Position numbers and translations under genes: made by a program
The notes under the pieces: generated by a model
Databases searched by the model: none
What the model was told of the DNA's origin: nothing
The model's input: the letters and a program-made list of their open reading frames with translations, nothing else
Origin: UBA2396 sp038042175
GTDB taxonomy: Bacteria > Planctomycetota > Phycisphaerae > Phycisphaerales > UBA1924
Length of the DNA: 64,000 nucleotides
Assembly: GCA_964358855.1 (NCBI GenBank)
Contig: CAYHQQ010000004.1
Coordinates: 75,044-139,043, forward strand
Direction: 5' to 3'
Part shown: positions 35,122-43,718 of the stretch, one piece after another
Position numbering within the stretch: the first letter of the stretch is position 1
How the letters are laid out: each line of letters opens with the position of its first letter

Positions 35122-35579
35122 ACATTCCACCGACATCGTCCAGGTCACCCAATCGCCCGATGCCGTGCGACGGGGTCGGATCAAACCAGATCCACCCGAC
35201 CTCTCGGCCCGTGCCCCCCTGGGTGACACCCTTGACCTTCGCGGTTGAATCGCCAAGACACCCAGCATTATTGCGGCACTCGCGCCCACGAAGGTCCGCA
35301 AACCGCACGCATTCCCGGCACGCACGGAAAATCTGCCGCCGCGGGGGCGTGTCGAACGCAAGTGGGGGGACAAAGTCTCCGATGTTTCTGAGAGTGAATC
35401 GGGGTGCACGAGAGTGTGCCCGCCGGGTTGGAGGATTCACGCCGTGCTCGACGCCCACACGCGTCGACCGCTTTCAGGCTCGCACGTCCGCCGGTCAGTT
35501 GCCGGCGGTGGGGATTGTCCCGGCGAGCCCCAGGGTTTTGCAGGGCCCCCGACCTTTGGGCTCGTTGAAGGAGTTCGCT
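35122..35579. other. 458-bp gap ahead of the pseudopilin cluster
   Basis: No gene recognised. One frame stays open through it into the first pseudopilin, but codon pattern and composition are poor and the real start with its GAAGGAG site is at 35580. The gap should hold the promoter of the cluster. Confidence 0.5.
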
Positions 35580-35990
35580 ATGCGCAGGCAAGTTCGCAAG
35601 GCATTCACGCTCGTCGAAATCTTGATCGTCGTCGTCATCCTGGGCATTCTGGCCGCCATCGTGGTGCCCCAGTTCACCAACGCGACCCAGGACGCTCAGG
35701 CCGGCAACATCAAGGCCCAGTTGAGCACCATCAACCAGCAGGTCGAGCTCTTCAAGGCTCGCACCAACGCCTACCCCGATTTCGCGGGCCAGGCCTGGCA
35801 GCAGCTCATCGACGGCGGCTATCTCAAGACGTCGCCCGTCAACCCCTTCAACGGCAAGAGCACGATCGGCTCAAGCGCCGCCGACGACGGCTGGCACTGG
35901 TACCCCTCGGTCTCGGGCGGCGCCGATGACACCATCGGCGCGACCAACTTCGACGAGTCGACCGGCGCCATCACCAAGGGCGTCGTCTGA
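35580..35990 (+). CDS. Type II secretion major pseudopilin (GspG-like)
   Basis: 136 residues. A basic leader (MRRQVRKA) precedes FTLVEILIVVVILGILAAIV, the class III prepilin signal and N-terminal helix with the key Glu at +5. The residue before the cleavage point is Ala, not the usual Gly. Downstream IKAQLSTINQQVELFKARTN, YPDFAGQAWQQL and YLKTSPVNPFNGKS match GspG, including the loop near the Ca site. The ATG at 35580 follows GAAGGAG. It forms the shaft of a type II secretion pseudopilus. Related pseudopilins follow at 36119 and 37021. Confidence 0.92.
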   Translation: MRRQVRKAFTLVEILIVVVILGILAAIVVPQFTNATQDAQAGNIKAQLSTINQQVELFKARTNAYPDFAGQAWQQLIDGGYLKTSPVNPFNGKSTIGSSAADDGWHWYPSVSGGADDTIGATNFDESTGAITKGVV

Positions 35991-36118
35991 GTCACCCGAA
36001 TCTTTCCGCGATTCTTCGCGGATCCGGCTTGAAGACCGGCCGGTCCTTTGAACGGGATCGGCCGGCTTTGTTCCCCGAACTCCTGCGCTCGGCCCTTGAG
36101 CGCGATGAGGACGCTCTC

Positions 36119-36541
36119 ATGCGACACAAGGCCTTTACGCTCGTCGAAGTCCTCATCGTCGTCGTCATCCTCGGTGTTCTGGCCTCGATCGTCGTGCCCC
36201 AGTTCGCCAGCGCCACCTCCCAGACCCAGGAGGTCGCCACCCTCGAGCAGCTCACCCACCTGCGCCGCGCACTGGCCGTCTACACCGTCCGAAACAACAG
36301 CGCCAGCCCCGCCATCAACTCCGGCGATGGCACCTGGGCCGAGCTCCTCAGCGCCGACTACCTCCGCATGGGCGCCCCCGCCAACGGCTGGATCGGTGGT
36401 CCGCACGCCCGGGACATCATCATCCGGACGACCCCCGACACCGCCTACCACCGCAACTACGGGTGGATCTACGACCCCGCGACCGGAAACATCTGGGCCG
36501 CCGCCTTCGACGATGCCGACAAGCCATTTCCCCAGCCCTGA
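36119..36541 (+). CDS. Second GspG-like pseudopilin
   Basis: 140 residues. The leader MRHKA is followed by FTLVEVLIVVVILGVLASIV with Glu at +5 and again Ala at -1. The C-terminal part has QEVATLEQLTHLRRALAVY and a Trp/Tyr-rich loop (GWIYDPATGNIWAA). It is a paralog of the gene 129 bases upstream, sharing a nearly identical N-terminal helix but with a different globular part. GAGG precedes the ATG. It could be a minor pseudopilin or an alternative shaft subunit. Confidence 0.9.
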   Translation: MRHKAFTLVEVLIVVVILGVLASIVVPQFASATSQTQEVATLEQLTHLRRALAVYTVRNNSASPAINSGDGTWAELLSADYLRMGAPANGWIGGPHARDIIIRTTPDTAYHRNYGWIYDPATGNIWAAAFDDADKPFPQP

Positions 36542-36607
36542 GTCCCCGCTCGCGGGCCCATCGCACGCGCGACGGGTCCGTGATCAAGGGGTCAGCGGAT
36601 CGGACCG

Positions 36608-36994
36608 ATGAGAAAGAACATGCAGAACATCAATCAAACCAGCGCAGTCCATGGGCGAGCGTACCTCAACGGCGTGCTGACCGCCATCGCCATCCTGCTT
36701 GGCGTGATCGCGCTCAAGCCCGTCGAGCTGACATCCACCGCGATGGCCCAGCCCGCCACCAAATCGCCCGCCGACACCGGCGACACCGCGCTCACCAACG
36801 CCGCCGAGCAGCGCAAGGTCATGATCGCCGAGCTCAAGAACATGGGCAAGCGCCTCGAACGCGTCGAGGCGGCGCTCGTCAAAGGCGTCAAGGTCACCGA
36901 GATGCCCGAGCTCAAGCTCCCGGCCGAGTTCAAGGACGCGCTCAAGGCCTCCAGGAGCGACAAGTCCGGCACCGTCGCCAAGTCCGCCAATTGA
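36608..36994 (+). CDS. Membrane-anchored small protein in the pseudopilin cluster
   Basis: 128 residues. A hydrophobic stretch near residues 20-38 (LNGVLTAIAILLGVIALKP) acts as anchor or uncleaved signal. It is followed by a polar Thr/Ala-rich linker and a predicted helix (VMIAELKNMGKRLERVEAAL) with heptad-like spacing. The tail is Lys/Glu-rich. No family recognised. It sits between two pseudopilin genes on the same strand, so it may be a pilus assembly accessory, but that is inference from position. Confidence 0.65.
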   Translation: MRKNMQNINQTSAVHGRAYLNGVLTAIAILLGVIALKPVELTSTAMAQPATKSPADTGDTALTNAAEQRKVMIAELKNMGKRLERVEAALVKGVKVTEMPELKLPAEFKDALKASRSDKSGTVAKSAN

Positions 36995-37020
36995 TCGATG
37001 TGGGATGGGAGGGTATCTCG

Positions 37021-37584
37021 TTGTCTTTCGAACATGCACGGCGCGGGCCGATCCGGCGGGCGTACACGCTCATCGAGGTTCTCGTCGTCATCACCGTCCT
37101 GGGCATCGCCGCCGCGACCGTCGTTCCCGCCATGTCGGGCTCGGGCGTGCTCCGCGTCCAGGCCGGCGTCCGCACCATCGTCGCCGACATCACCTCCGCC
37201 CAGTCCGACGCGCTTGCCTTCCAGACCGGGCGGGCGGTCGTCTTCTACCCGTCGCAAAACCTCTACAAGGTCGTCGAGGTCCGCGGCAACACCATCGACC
37301 CCGTTGCCGACCTCATCTCCCAGACCAAGCTGGGCACCTCCGAATTCGGTTTCGCCAACATCAACTCCGCCACCCTCGCCGGCGAGGACACCAGAACCCT
37401 CATCTTCGACGAGATGGGCTCTCCCGTCACGACGCCCGGCGGCTCCGAGCCCGCCGGAAACGGCACCATCAAGATCGAGGGCAGCGGGCAGATCTTCACA
37501 CTCACCGTCGAGGGGTATACCGGCAGGGTCTCGGTCAAACGGGCCGACGCCCCCCCGCCGGGCTCGGGCCCTTCGGGCGGCTGA
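37021..37584 (+). CDS. GspH/FimT-like minor pseudopilin
   Basis: 187 residues from the TTG at 37021, which has GGGAGGG seven bases upstream; an earlier in-frame GTG at 37000 lacks a site. Leader HARRGPIRRA precedes YTLIEVLVVITVLGIAAATV with Glu at +5. The following VRTIVADITSAQSDALAFQT matches GspH/FimT proteins, the tip-type pseudopilins. The C-terminus is extended by a Pro/Gly-rich tail. As in the neighbouring pilins, Ala precedes the cleavage point. Confidence 0.85.
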   Translation: MSFEHARRGPIRRAYTLIEVLVVITVLGIAAATVVPAMSGSGVLRVQAGVRTIVADITSAQSDALAFQTGRAVVFYPSQNLYKVVEVRGNTIDPVADLISQTKLGTSEFGFANINSATLAGEDTRTLIFDEMGSPVTTPGGSEPAGNGTIKIEGSGQIFTLTVEGYTGRVSVKRADAPPPGSGPSGG

Positions 37585-37631
37585 TCCGCCCAATGGCGGT
37601 GGATGAACCAGACCCAAGAGGGGCACGCCAC

Positions 37632-37910
37632 ATGCGTCGACCGAAACTCGCCAACTTCGAACAGAGATTCGGCCGCCCCGCCGTGATGTTCACCTGCGCC
37701 GTGGGCGTGCTCATCTGGCTCAAGCTCCGACTGGTGACGGGCGTTCCCCGCTCCGTCTACGCCGAGCCGGGTCTGCCCTCGCCCGAGCAATCCGCCCGCG
37801 AACGGGAGGTCTGGCTTCGCACCCACGCGACCCCGCGCTCTGAGGGTCCTGGCCCCGCGCACATCGAGCAGCCCATGTGCAAGCTCGCGCCGCTGACGGA
37901 TTTCGATTAA
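37632..37910 (+). CDS. Small single-TM protein at the end of the pseudopilin cluster
   Basis: 92 residues from the ATG at 37632, with AGAGGGG upstream. A basic N-terminus precedes one membrane helix (PAVMFTCAVGVLIWLKLRL) and a polar tail (LPSPEQSAREREVWLR). Family not recognised. It is last in the cluster, convergent with yraN 12 bases away. Confidence 0.55.
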   Translation: MRRPKLANFEQRFGRPAVMFTCAVGVLIWLKLRLVTGVPRSVYAEPGLPSPEQSAREREVWLRTHATPRSEGPGPAHIEQPMCKLAPLTDFD

Positions 37911-37921
37911 TCACCGCCCGC

Positions 37922-38365
37922 CTACCGCGCCCGCGAACGCCGCACCGCGTTCTCAAAGTGCCGGATCTGGGCACCCCCCTTCTCGTCCAACTCGACCGCG
38001 ATGATGTCGATCCGCTTGGGTCGATCGTGCCAGTGGTTCGCTTCCACCAGAGTGCGAAGCAGTCTCAGCAGCTTGGCTTCCTTCCTCGAAGTCACGCTCG
38101 CTTCGGGGGCGACGCTCCGGCTTGCGCCCGGCGCGTCGATCCGCCGCACGCGGGACTTGACCTCGACAGCAACGATCGTCCGCCCATCGGGCGCGTCCGC
38201 CACGATGTCGAGCTCACCAAAGCCCGTGCGGATGTTCCGCCCCAGGATCCGGTACCCGTGCGCAACGAGCCACTCGGCGGCCAGACGCTCCCCGCGCGCC
38301 CCCGTGCTCTCGGGCCTGCCGATGAGGCGCAACAACGCGGCACGGATTCGTCCCGCGAGAATCAA
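37922..38365 (-). CDS. yraN: YraN/UPF0102 family nuclease-like protein
   Basis: 147 residues. It has the family core: ARGERLAAEWLVAHGYRILG, FGELDIVADAPDGRTIVAVE and VKSR, the PD-(D/E)XK-type metal-binding pattern (E in GELD, E and K in VEVKSR). YraN proteins are holliday-junction-resolvase-like, with poorly known role in DNA repair. The start is a TTG whose last two bases overlap the upstream gene's TGA stop (TTGA), so translation is coupled to the SurA-like gene. Confidence 0.9.
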   Translation of the reverse strand: MILAGRIRAALLRLIGRPESTGARGERLAAEWLVAHGYRILGRNIRTGFGELDIVADAPDGRTIVAVEVKSRVRRIDAPGASRSVAPEASVTSRKEAKLLRLLRTLVEANHWHDRPKRIDIIAVELDEKGGAQIRHFENAVRRSRAR

Positions 38366-39738
38366 TTGCTCTCTGCCGGCTCCTTGGCCGGGTCCTTTGG
38401 TGACTCAACGGGAGCGACGACCTCACCTCGCAGAACCGGAAGGAAGCACCGCTCCTCGGCGTACTGCATGAGCCGCTCGCCCATGTCCATCACGTCGCTG
38501 ACGCTCGCCCTGCTCCGCAGCTTCCCGACAAACCGCCCGATCTCTCGGTCCCGGCGCTGCTCGAACAGCTCGTTCTCGATGCGCAGCTGCGCGTCGTAGA
38601 GCGACATCGACTCGTGTCTGATCGACTCCAGGCAGATCCACGCCATGTTCGATCTGAACTCGACGGGCCCCGCAAACTTGCCCTCGGCAAGTCCCTGCGC
38701 CGCCTTGTTGAGCACCTCGTCGTCGTACAGCTTGGTCGTCGAGAGCTCGCCCTCGAGCTTCACCTGGCTCACGCCCGCGTCCTTTGCCCCCGCGAGCAGG
38801 TTCTGCGGCAGGCTCGCCACCTCCATGAACGCCGTCCCCGCCGCCAGCGCGTCGGTCACCGCCTTCACGCCCGCCTCGTCCTTCTTGGGAACCAGAATCA
38901 TCCGCAGCACCGCCTCGGGCTTGGGATTGTACTTCTCGTAGTCCTTCTCATACTGCAGCTTGATGTCACGCCAGGGCACTTGCACCTTGCTGTAGATCCG
39001 CTGCGAGAGCTCGTACTTGATGATCTCCCGCTGCTCCTGCCTGCGCATGTACTCGTCGAGAGAGACCCCATCGCGGGCCAGCGTCGCCTCGTTCGCCAAG
39101 AGAAGACTCCCGCGGCTCTTGCGGATCTCCTCCTCGCGGAGCCGCTCCATATACGCCCGAAGCCCCTGACGCTGCTCGGGCTTGAGGCTCGCCATGCCCT
39201 CGGCCCGGAACACCTCATCCTGGATGAACCCCTGAAGCGCCCGCGCCACCTGCTCCACCGCGTACTCACGCCAATCGTCCAGCGCCGTCCGGGGCGATTT
39301 CTTGATCACCTCCGCGGCCTTGGCCTTCAGCGCCGCCTCCAGTGGCTTGATGAACCCCGACGCATAGATCGCTCGGTTGTTCACATCGCCCAGTTTCGCG
39401 TCGATCAACTCAGGCTCGCCCGTGGGCGCCGCCGAGGGCGACAACACAGGAGGCCCCGGGTCCGCCTTCACCGGCTCGGTCCGCTCCCTGGCCGCCGCAG
39501 CGCTGATCGTCGGGTGGTCCGACGTCGCCGGATGAACCTGGGGTGGAGCTTCAACACCCCGCCCAGTCGGCGCCGCGGCCACAGACGCCGCGGGACCAAC
39601 CGCCGGTTTCGATGTTTCCGGACTCTTGAATTGGGAGGGCGCGACCTGCGCTCGAGACGGCCCTCCCGAGCAAGCCGCCAGCGACCCCGCAACCCCCGCC
39701 ACCACCATCACCCACTTGAATCGACCGTTCAACGGCAT
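38362..39738 (-). CDS. SurA/PpiC-like lipoprotein chaperone
   Basis: 458 residues from the ATG at 39738 (AGGGAG upstream). A lipoprotein signal (VMVVAGVAGSLAAC, Cys23) is followed by a Pro/Ala linker of about 110 residues, then a helical N-domain (QGFIQDEVFRAEGMASLKPE) and a parvulin-type rotamase-like segment (RMILVPKKDEAGVKAVTDAL, AQGLAEGKFAGPVEFRSNMA). The C-terminal helix returns to the chaperone core, as in SurA. It probably folds outer-membrane proteins. Whether the rotamase fold is active is unclear because the key residues are diverged. Confidence 0.8.
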   Translation of the reverse strand: MPLNGRFKWVMVVAGVAGSLAACSGGPSRAQVAPSQFKSPETSKPAVGPAASVAAAPTGRGVEAPPQVHPATSDHPTISAAAARERTEPVKADPGPPVLSPSAAPTGEPELIDAKLGDVNNRAIYASGFIKPLEAALKAKAAEVIKKSPRTALDDWREYAVEQVARALQGFIQDEVFRAEGMASLKPEQRQGLRAYMERLREEEIRKSRGSLLLANEATLARDGVSLDEYMRRQEQREIIKYELSQRIYSKVQVPWRDIKLQYEKDYEKYNPKPEAVLRMILVPKKDEAGVKAVTDALAAGTAFMEVASLPQNLLAGAKDAGVSQVKLEGELSTTKLYDDEVLNKAAQGLAEGKFAGPVEFRSNMAWICLESIRHESMSLYDAQLRIENELFEQRRDREIGRFVGKLRSRASVSDVMDMGERLMQYAEERCFLPVLRGEVVAPVESPKDPAKEPAESN

Positions 39739-39840
39739 CGTCGGTTGCTCCCTGTCGCCTAGGATCGATCGAGCCACACCGACAGTCTAGTGCTTCCGCC
39801 ACTGTCGCGTGGGTCTCGACTCCAACCCGGAATCTCAACC

Positions 39841-40383
39841 ATGACGCCCCCTCCCCCTCCCCCTCCCGCCGGCGACGAACCCAAGCTCATCATCGACACC
39901 GACTGGAAGGCACAGGCCCAGGCCGAGAAAGAGCGCCTCAACGCGACCACCAAGCCCGCCACGACCCCCGGTCCTTCAGGCCCACAGGGCGAGGATGCCG
40001 AACATGGCCCTATCGGCTTTCAGGATCTGGTCTCGATGCTCACCACCCAGGCCCTCAGCTACATGGGTGCCTATCCGGACCCCAGAACAGGCAAAGCGAT
40101 GATCGCGCTGGACTACGCGAAGCTGCACATCGACATGCTGGGTGTTTTGGAGGAGAAAACCAAGGGAAACCTGACCGAGATCGAGCAGACGCTGATCACC
40201 CGAACGGTGGCGGAGCTTCGCGTCGAGTTCGTTGAGCTGGTCAAGGCCGTCGATAAGGCGGTTGCCGAGGGGAAGATCAAGCCCGGGCAAGTCGGCATGG
40301 GCGGACCCGGCGGCCAGGGGGCGACACCTGGGATCACGATGGCGCAGCCGGGGCAATCCTTCGGCGGCATCATCGGCGGATGA
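39841..40383 (+). CDS. DUF1844-type protein with Gly/Pro-rich ends
   Basis: 180 residues. The N-terminal is Pro-rich (TPPPPPPPAGDEP). The middle holds the DUF1844 helices (GFQDLVSMLTTQALSYMG, YAKLHIDMLGVLEEKTKGNL, TEIEQTLITRTVAELRVEF). The C-terminus is Gly-rich (VGMGGPGGQGATPG). DUF1844 proteins are small, helical, soluble and of unknown function. It is divergent from the SurA-like gene, sharing a roughly 100-base promoter region. GGAATCTC precedes the ATG at 39841. Confidence 0.85.
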   Translation: MTPPPPPPPAGDEPKLIIDTDWKAQAQAEKERLNATTKPATTPGPSGPQGEDAEHGPIGFQDLVSMLTTQALSYMGAYPDPRTGKAMIALDYAKLHIDMLGVLEEKTKGNLTEIEQTLITRTVAELRVEFVELVKAVDKAVAEGKIKPGQVGMGGPGGQGATPGITMAQPGQSFGGIIGG

Positions 40384-40573
40384 CCGGAGCTGTCGCGTGC
40401 GGCGGACAGTGAATCCATCGCTTTGCGGACGCGTAAGCACCCAGGCGTGACGCAAGTCTCAGCCTCGAGAAGAACCTCACGCGAGCGATTGAGTTCAGAT
40501 CTCGCGCAACGCTCGAAGCTCCGAGCTCGATCGCTGCGCGAAGAGCCACCAACTCATTCATGCTCGATGCCCC

Positions 40574-40660
40574 ATGAAAAAGGCCACATTTGTAGTGGCG
40601 TCCCTGCTGTCTCTGGCGAGAACGAAGGGCGGCAGAATTTGCGCGACACTTCGGGTGTGA
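40574..40660 (+). pseudogene. Truncated signal-peptide leader in the gap before the PEP-CTERM-type genes
   Basis: ATG starts 28 codons that open like an export signal (MKKATFVVASLLSLA) and then stop. The first half resembles the leaders of the PEP-CTERM-type genes that follow. The remaining bases up to 41132 hold no gene I can recognise, so this 848-bp gap (40384-41231) may contain the decayed start of another member. Confidence 0.4.
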
Positions 40661-41132
40661 GGGTGTGATCAGCCGCGGCGACATTCCGCCCTCATCCTGC
40701 CCGGCAACGAGTGTGTGCAGCAACTCGGACCATGGCCGCCACACGGGAAGATGCTGAGCGCGGCTTCTATATAGAGGTTTGGGGTGAAGTGGAATTTCGA
40801 CTCGGCCAGGGCAGTGGCCTGAAGTCGACTCGGGATATCGGCGGTGGCGTAGAATCGCGGTCGCCGATGCGGTGCCGTCCCGCGAGATGCTTCTGGGCGA
40901 CGGGACGGCGACCCCCGGAGGTGGGGTTCGAAAGGATCGATGCCATGGCAACGCCAGCGGAGGAGGTTGAAAAACCTTTGGCGAGCCATTTGAGAACTGG
41001 ATGCCCGAGAAAGGTGTCCAAAGGATGCGAATACGTGGTTTCGTAAGGGAACCATTTGGTTTTTGAGGTCTTTTGGAGCGGAGGAAGGGGTCAAGTGCCG
41101 GATGAAAAAACTGCGAAAGGCACAAAAAGACC

Positions 41133-41160
41133 TTGAAGTTCCCCTGACTTGTGTTACACT
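41133..41160 (+). promoter_or_regulatory. Candidate sigma-70-type promoter for the PEP-CTERM-type gene
   Basis: TTGAAG (41133-41138) and TACACT (41155-41160) are spaced 16 bases, about 70 bases ahead of the 41232 start, in a relatively A/T-rich stretch. The fit is good but the match is by eye only. Confidence 0.5.
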
Positions 41161-41231
41161 GAATCCATGAAAGACTCAGGGCCGGAGGAGGTTCTGATCG
41201 TTTCTGGAGTGATTTGAAGGGAGTTAAACTC

Positions 41232-41903
41232 ATGACGAAGATTTGTGGTCTTATTGCTATGGCTGGTATCGCTGCCAGCTCGAACGCGGCGGTCGTTGGG
41301 CTCGACATGATGGTTTCGACCGACGGCGGCGCGACCTGGTCGGACTCCGCGAACGTTCTGCCGGGCTCGGTTGTGACCGTCGGCATCTTCACCCGCCACG
41401 ACGCGAGCGTCTTCGGCTTCGCTGGTGCGGTCGTCCGCATCAACGGCACCGGCCTCGCCGCTGGTGACTCTGCTGGCATCACCGGCGTTGACAGCCGCGT
41501 TGCCCCGTTCAACTTCGGTGCGAGCAACCAGGCCGTCTTCGCTTCCGCCGGTGCGTTCCGCATCGACGGCGCTGCTGACGCGGCCAACTCGGCCTCGGTC
41601 GGCGTGAGCATCAGCCAGCGTGACCCGTCCAGCGCTGGTGCGAACTACCAGGCCGCTTCGGGCGCCATCGGCTACCGCTTCACGGTCAGCGTCGGCGCTG
41701 ACGGCACGATCCGTGACATCGCTCTGTTCTGCGATCAGGTCAAGAACGGCGTCATGACGCGCCACCTCACCTCTGGTTCGACCAGCGGTTCCGGCACGAC
41801 CGATTGGAGCCTGACCGGCGCGACGATCCACGTCGTCCCGACCCCCGCTTCGCTCGCTCTCGTCGGCCTCGGCGGTCTCGTCGCCGGCCGTCGTCGCCGC
41901 TAA
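41232..41903 (+). CDS. PEP-CTERM-type exported protein, copy 1
   Basis: 223 residues. A signal peptide (CGLIAMAGIAASSNAA) leads to a beta-rich domain starting VVGLDMMVSTDGGATWSD, with GSVVTVGIFTRHD and VNGVMTRHL-type segments. The C-terminus is VPTPASLALVGLGGLVAGRR plus Arg, a PEP-CTERM-like sorting tail. Secreted or surface-anchored. AAGGGAG lies before the ATG at 41232, and a strong terminator follows at 41988. The next gene (42140) is a same-length paralog. Function unknown. Confidence 0.85.
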   Translation: MTKICGLIAMAGIAASSNAAVVGLDMMVSTDGGATWSDSANVLPGSVVTVGIFTRHDASVFGFAGAVVRINGTGLAAGDSAGITGVDSRVAPFNFGASNQAVFASAGAFRIDGAADAANSASVGVSISQRDPSSAGANYQAASGAIGYRFTVSVGADGTIRDIALFCDQVKNGVMTRHLTSGSTSGSGTTDWSLTGATIHVVPTPASLALVGLGGLVAGRRRR

Positions 41904-41987
41904 GCAATCCGTCCTAGTTCGGTTCTTCGGGGACTCACATCTCCCTGGACCCGATCGGAACCGGACGATTTGATGGCAAATCACAAG

Positions 41988-42019
41988 CCCCCGACCGCAA
42001 GGTCGGGGGTTTGCTTTTT
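41988..42019 (+). terminator. Rho-independent terminator after copy 1
   Basis: CCCCCGACC (41988-41996), tetraloop GCAA, GGTCGGGGG (42001-42009), then TTTGCTTTTT. Perfect nine-pair stem with a GNRA loop and a T-rich tail. It ends transcription from the PEP-CTERM-type gene and separates it from its paralog. Confidence 0.9.
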
Positions 42020-42139
42020 GTCCAGTGAGTTCCATCTCGCCCGAGTCCACGCGGGGCGTGGCGAGCCTGAGTGTCGTGCCCGGCCAATAATCCCGTGGCC
42101 CGACCCAGCCGCCGGGCTCGAGCCCAAGGAGCTTCGCTC

Positions 42140-42811
42140 ATGACCCGAGCCTGTTGCCTTTGCGCCCTCGGCGGGATCGCCGCAACGTCGAACGCCGCAA
42201 TCGTCGGGCTCGACATGATGGTCTCGCGTGACGGCGGAGCGAGTTGGACGCGCAGCTTGGGCGTGTTTCGCGGTTCGATCGTGACCGTCGGGATCTTCAC
42301 AACGCACGACGCCAGCTGCTTTGGATTCGGGGGTGCGGTCGTGCGCATCAACGGCACGGGCCTTGCCGCCGGAGACCTGGCTTCCCTGGTGGGAGCCGAC
42401 GCCCGGGTCGCCCCGTTCAACTTTGGTGGCAGCCATCAGGCCGTGTTTGCATCAGCGGGCGCGTTCCGGATCGACAACGCCGCCGACAGGGATGATTCCC
42501 CGGTCATGGGCGTGAGCATCAGCCAGCGTGATCCCTCATCCGCGGGCTTTTCCTATGCCAGTTGGTCGCACGCACTCGCGTACCGGTTCACAGTTTCAAT
42601 CGCCTCCAGCGGTCCGGCCCGCGATCTCGAACTCTTCATCGATCAGATCAAGAATGGAGTCATGGCGCGCCACGTCACCTCGATTGCCACCAGCGGCACC
42701 AACACCTCCGACTGGAGCGTGTCGGGTGCTTCGATTCACGTCGTGCCAACCCCGGCTTCGCTCGCACTGATCGGCGCTGCGGGTGTGCTGGTCGAGCGTC
42801 GGCGTCGATAA
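42140..42811 (+). CDS. PEP-CTERM-type exported protein, copy 2
   Basis: 223 residues, exactly the length of the gene at 41232 and clearly a paralog: IVGLDMMVSRDGGASWTRS, SIVTVGIFTTHDAS, VAPFNFGGSHQAVFASAGAF, MGVSISQRDPSSAG, and tail VPTPASLALIGAAGVLVERR plus Arg. Synonymous and amino acid differences are spread throughout, so the duplication is not recent. AAGGAG precedes the ATG at 42140. The two copies are about 240 bases apart and separated by a terminator, so they are regulated separately. Confidence 0.85.
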   Translation: MTRACCLCALGGIAATSNAAIVGLDMMVSRDGGASWTRSLGVFRGSIVTVGIFTTHDASCFGFGGAVVRINGTGLAAGDLASLVGADARVAPFNFGGSHQAVFASAGAFRIDNAADRDDSPVMGVSISQRDPSSAGFSYASWSHALAYRFTVSIASSGPARDLELFIDQIKNGVMARHVTSIATSGTNTSDWSVSGASIHVVPTPASLALIGAAGVLVERRRR

Positions 42812-42967
42812 GCAAATCCGGCTCGATGGGAATTCCGAGATCCTCGGCGCACTTGAGATTGGCAAGAGCCAATCGACCTTCAGACTTCGCACGATTGCCA
42901 GACGCTTGGCCTGGTGTTTGCCTTGCTCCAGCAGTCGCCATGTTTGACTTGAGTTAACTGCATCGAC

Positions 42968-43081
42968 ATGGTCGATTCTGGCTCCAGCCTTTCGTGTGCG
43001 TCGATCGTGTTGGTCCCGGCTCCGGTGCCGTTGGCCCTGTCGGGCCTGGGCTCGCTGGCGATGAGGCGTTGCCGCCGGTAA
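42968..43081 (+). pseudogene. C-terminal fragment of a third PEP-CTERM-type gene
   Basis: 37 codons end in VLVPAPVPLALSGLGSLAMR plus Arg/Cys/Arg, i.e. the same Pro motif, helix and basic end as the two paralogs upstream, but with no matching body. It looks like the 3' end of another paralog whose 5' part was deleted, adjacent to a gap (42812-42967) with no recognised content. Confidence 0.65.
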
Positions 43082-43151
43082 GCAGAAGCGGGTCGAGGTC
43101 CAGAGTCCCTTGGAGTCACTCGAGTGATTGTTCTGCTACGCTGATCGCCCG

Positions 43152-43709
43152 ATGCGGATTCCAAGGCCCAGACGCAAGGTCCGACGGGTATTGCTGGGGC
43201 TCGCGCCAGTGCTGGGCGTCGCCTTCTTTCTAGCGATCCTGCCGCTCTCGCGGTTCGACGTCCACCTCAGAGTGCGGAACAACACCGTGATCTCGGGCCT
43301 TCACGGCTGCTTGCGGTTCTACACATGGGACGCCGAGCGATGGGCGATCAAGTTCCCGCCAGGGTTGTCGGTGGAGGATCCCGAAAGCTGGAGGAATCCC
43401 AACTGGTGGCCGAAGGTTCACCTGGGCGTGCCCAGCCTCAACCGAGGAATCGGCCAGGGACAGTACTCGGTGGCGATCCCGCTTTGGATGCTTGGGGCCC
43501 TGTCAACGGCCGCCTGGTGGGGCATGCGCCGGGCGGCATGGCACCGCGAGACTTGGGAGTGTCGGCGATGCGGCTATGACCTCTCGGGACTCGACGCCAA
43601 GCTCTGCCCAGAGTGCGGGGCGGCCGCGGGCCCGGCGCCCTATGCCCGGAGCGGCCGGCAGGGGCGGGGCGTCAATGGACCGTCCGGCCGAGCGCGTGAA
43701 CGGGTGTGA
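43152..43709 (+). CDS. Planctomycete-type membrane protein with C-terminal zinc ribbon
   Basis: 185 residues. A basic leader and one membrane helix (LLGLAPVLGVAFFLAILPL) precede a Trp-rich extracytoplasmic part, then a second helix (AIPLWMLGALSTAAWWGM) and a Cys4 zinc ribbon (ECRRCGYDLSGLDAKLCPEC). That ribbon is recurrent in planctomycete membrane proteins. It ends nine bases before livH and could share its transcript, but a link with the transporter is not evident. Confidence 0.75.
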   Translation: MRIPRPRRKVRRVLLGLAPVLGVAFFLAILPLSRFDVHLRVRNNTVISGLHGCLRFYTWDAERWAIKFPPGLSVEDPESWRNPNWWPKVHLGVPSLNRGIGQGQYSVAIPLWMLGALSTAAWWGMRRAAWHRETWECRRCGYDLSGLDAKLCPECGAAAGPAPYARSGRQGRGVNGPSGRARERV

Positions 43710-43718
43710 AGGCGCGTG

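Noticed and set aside
33942..35579. Plus-strand frame running from the phosphatase region into the first pseudopilin
   Set aside because: It is open through the gap but the upstream part is Arg/Pro-rich and overlaps the phosphatase in another frame. The pseudopilin start with ribosome site is at 35580.
40370..41611. Minus-strand frame of about 410 codons across the PEP-CTERM-type gene
   Set aside because: Runs antisense to a gene with signal peptide, sorting tail, promoter and terminator; no homologous motif.
42812..42967. A minus-strand frame reading LANLKCAEDLGIPIEPDLL
   Set aside because: It reads somewhat protein-like but is short, has no start or ribosome site and extends into the coding part of the PEP-CTERM-type gene in antisense.
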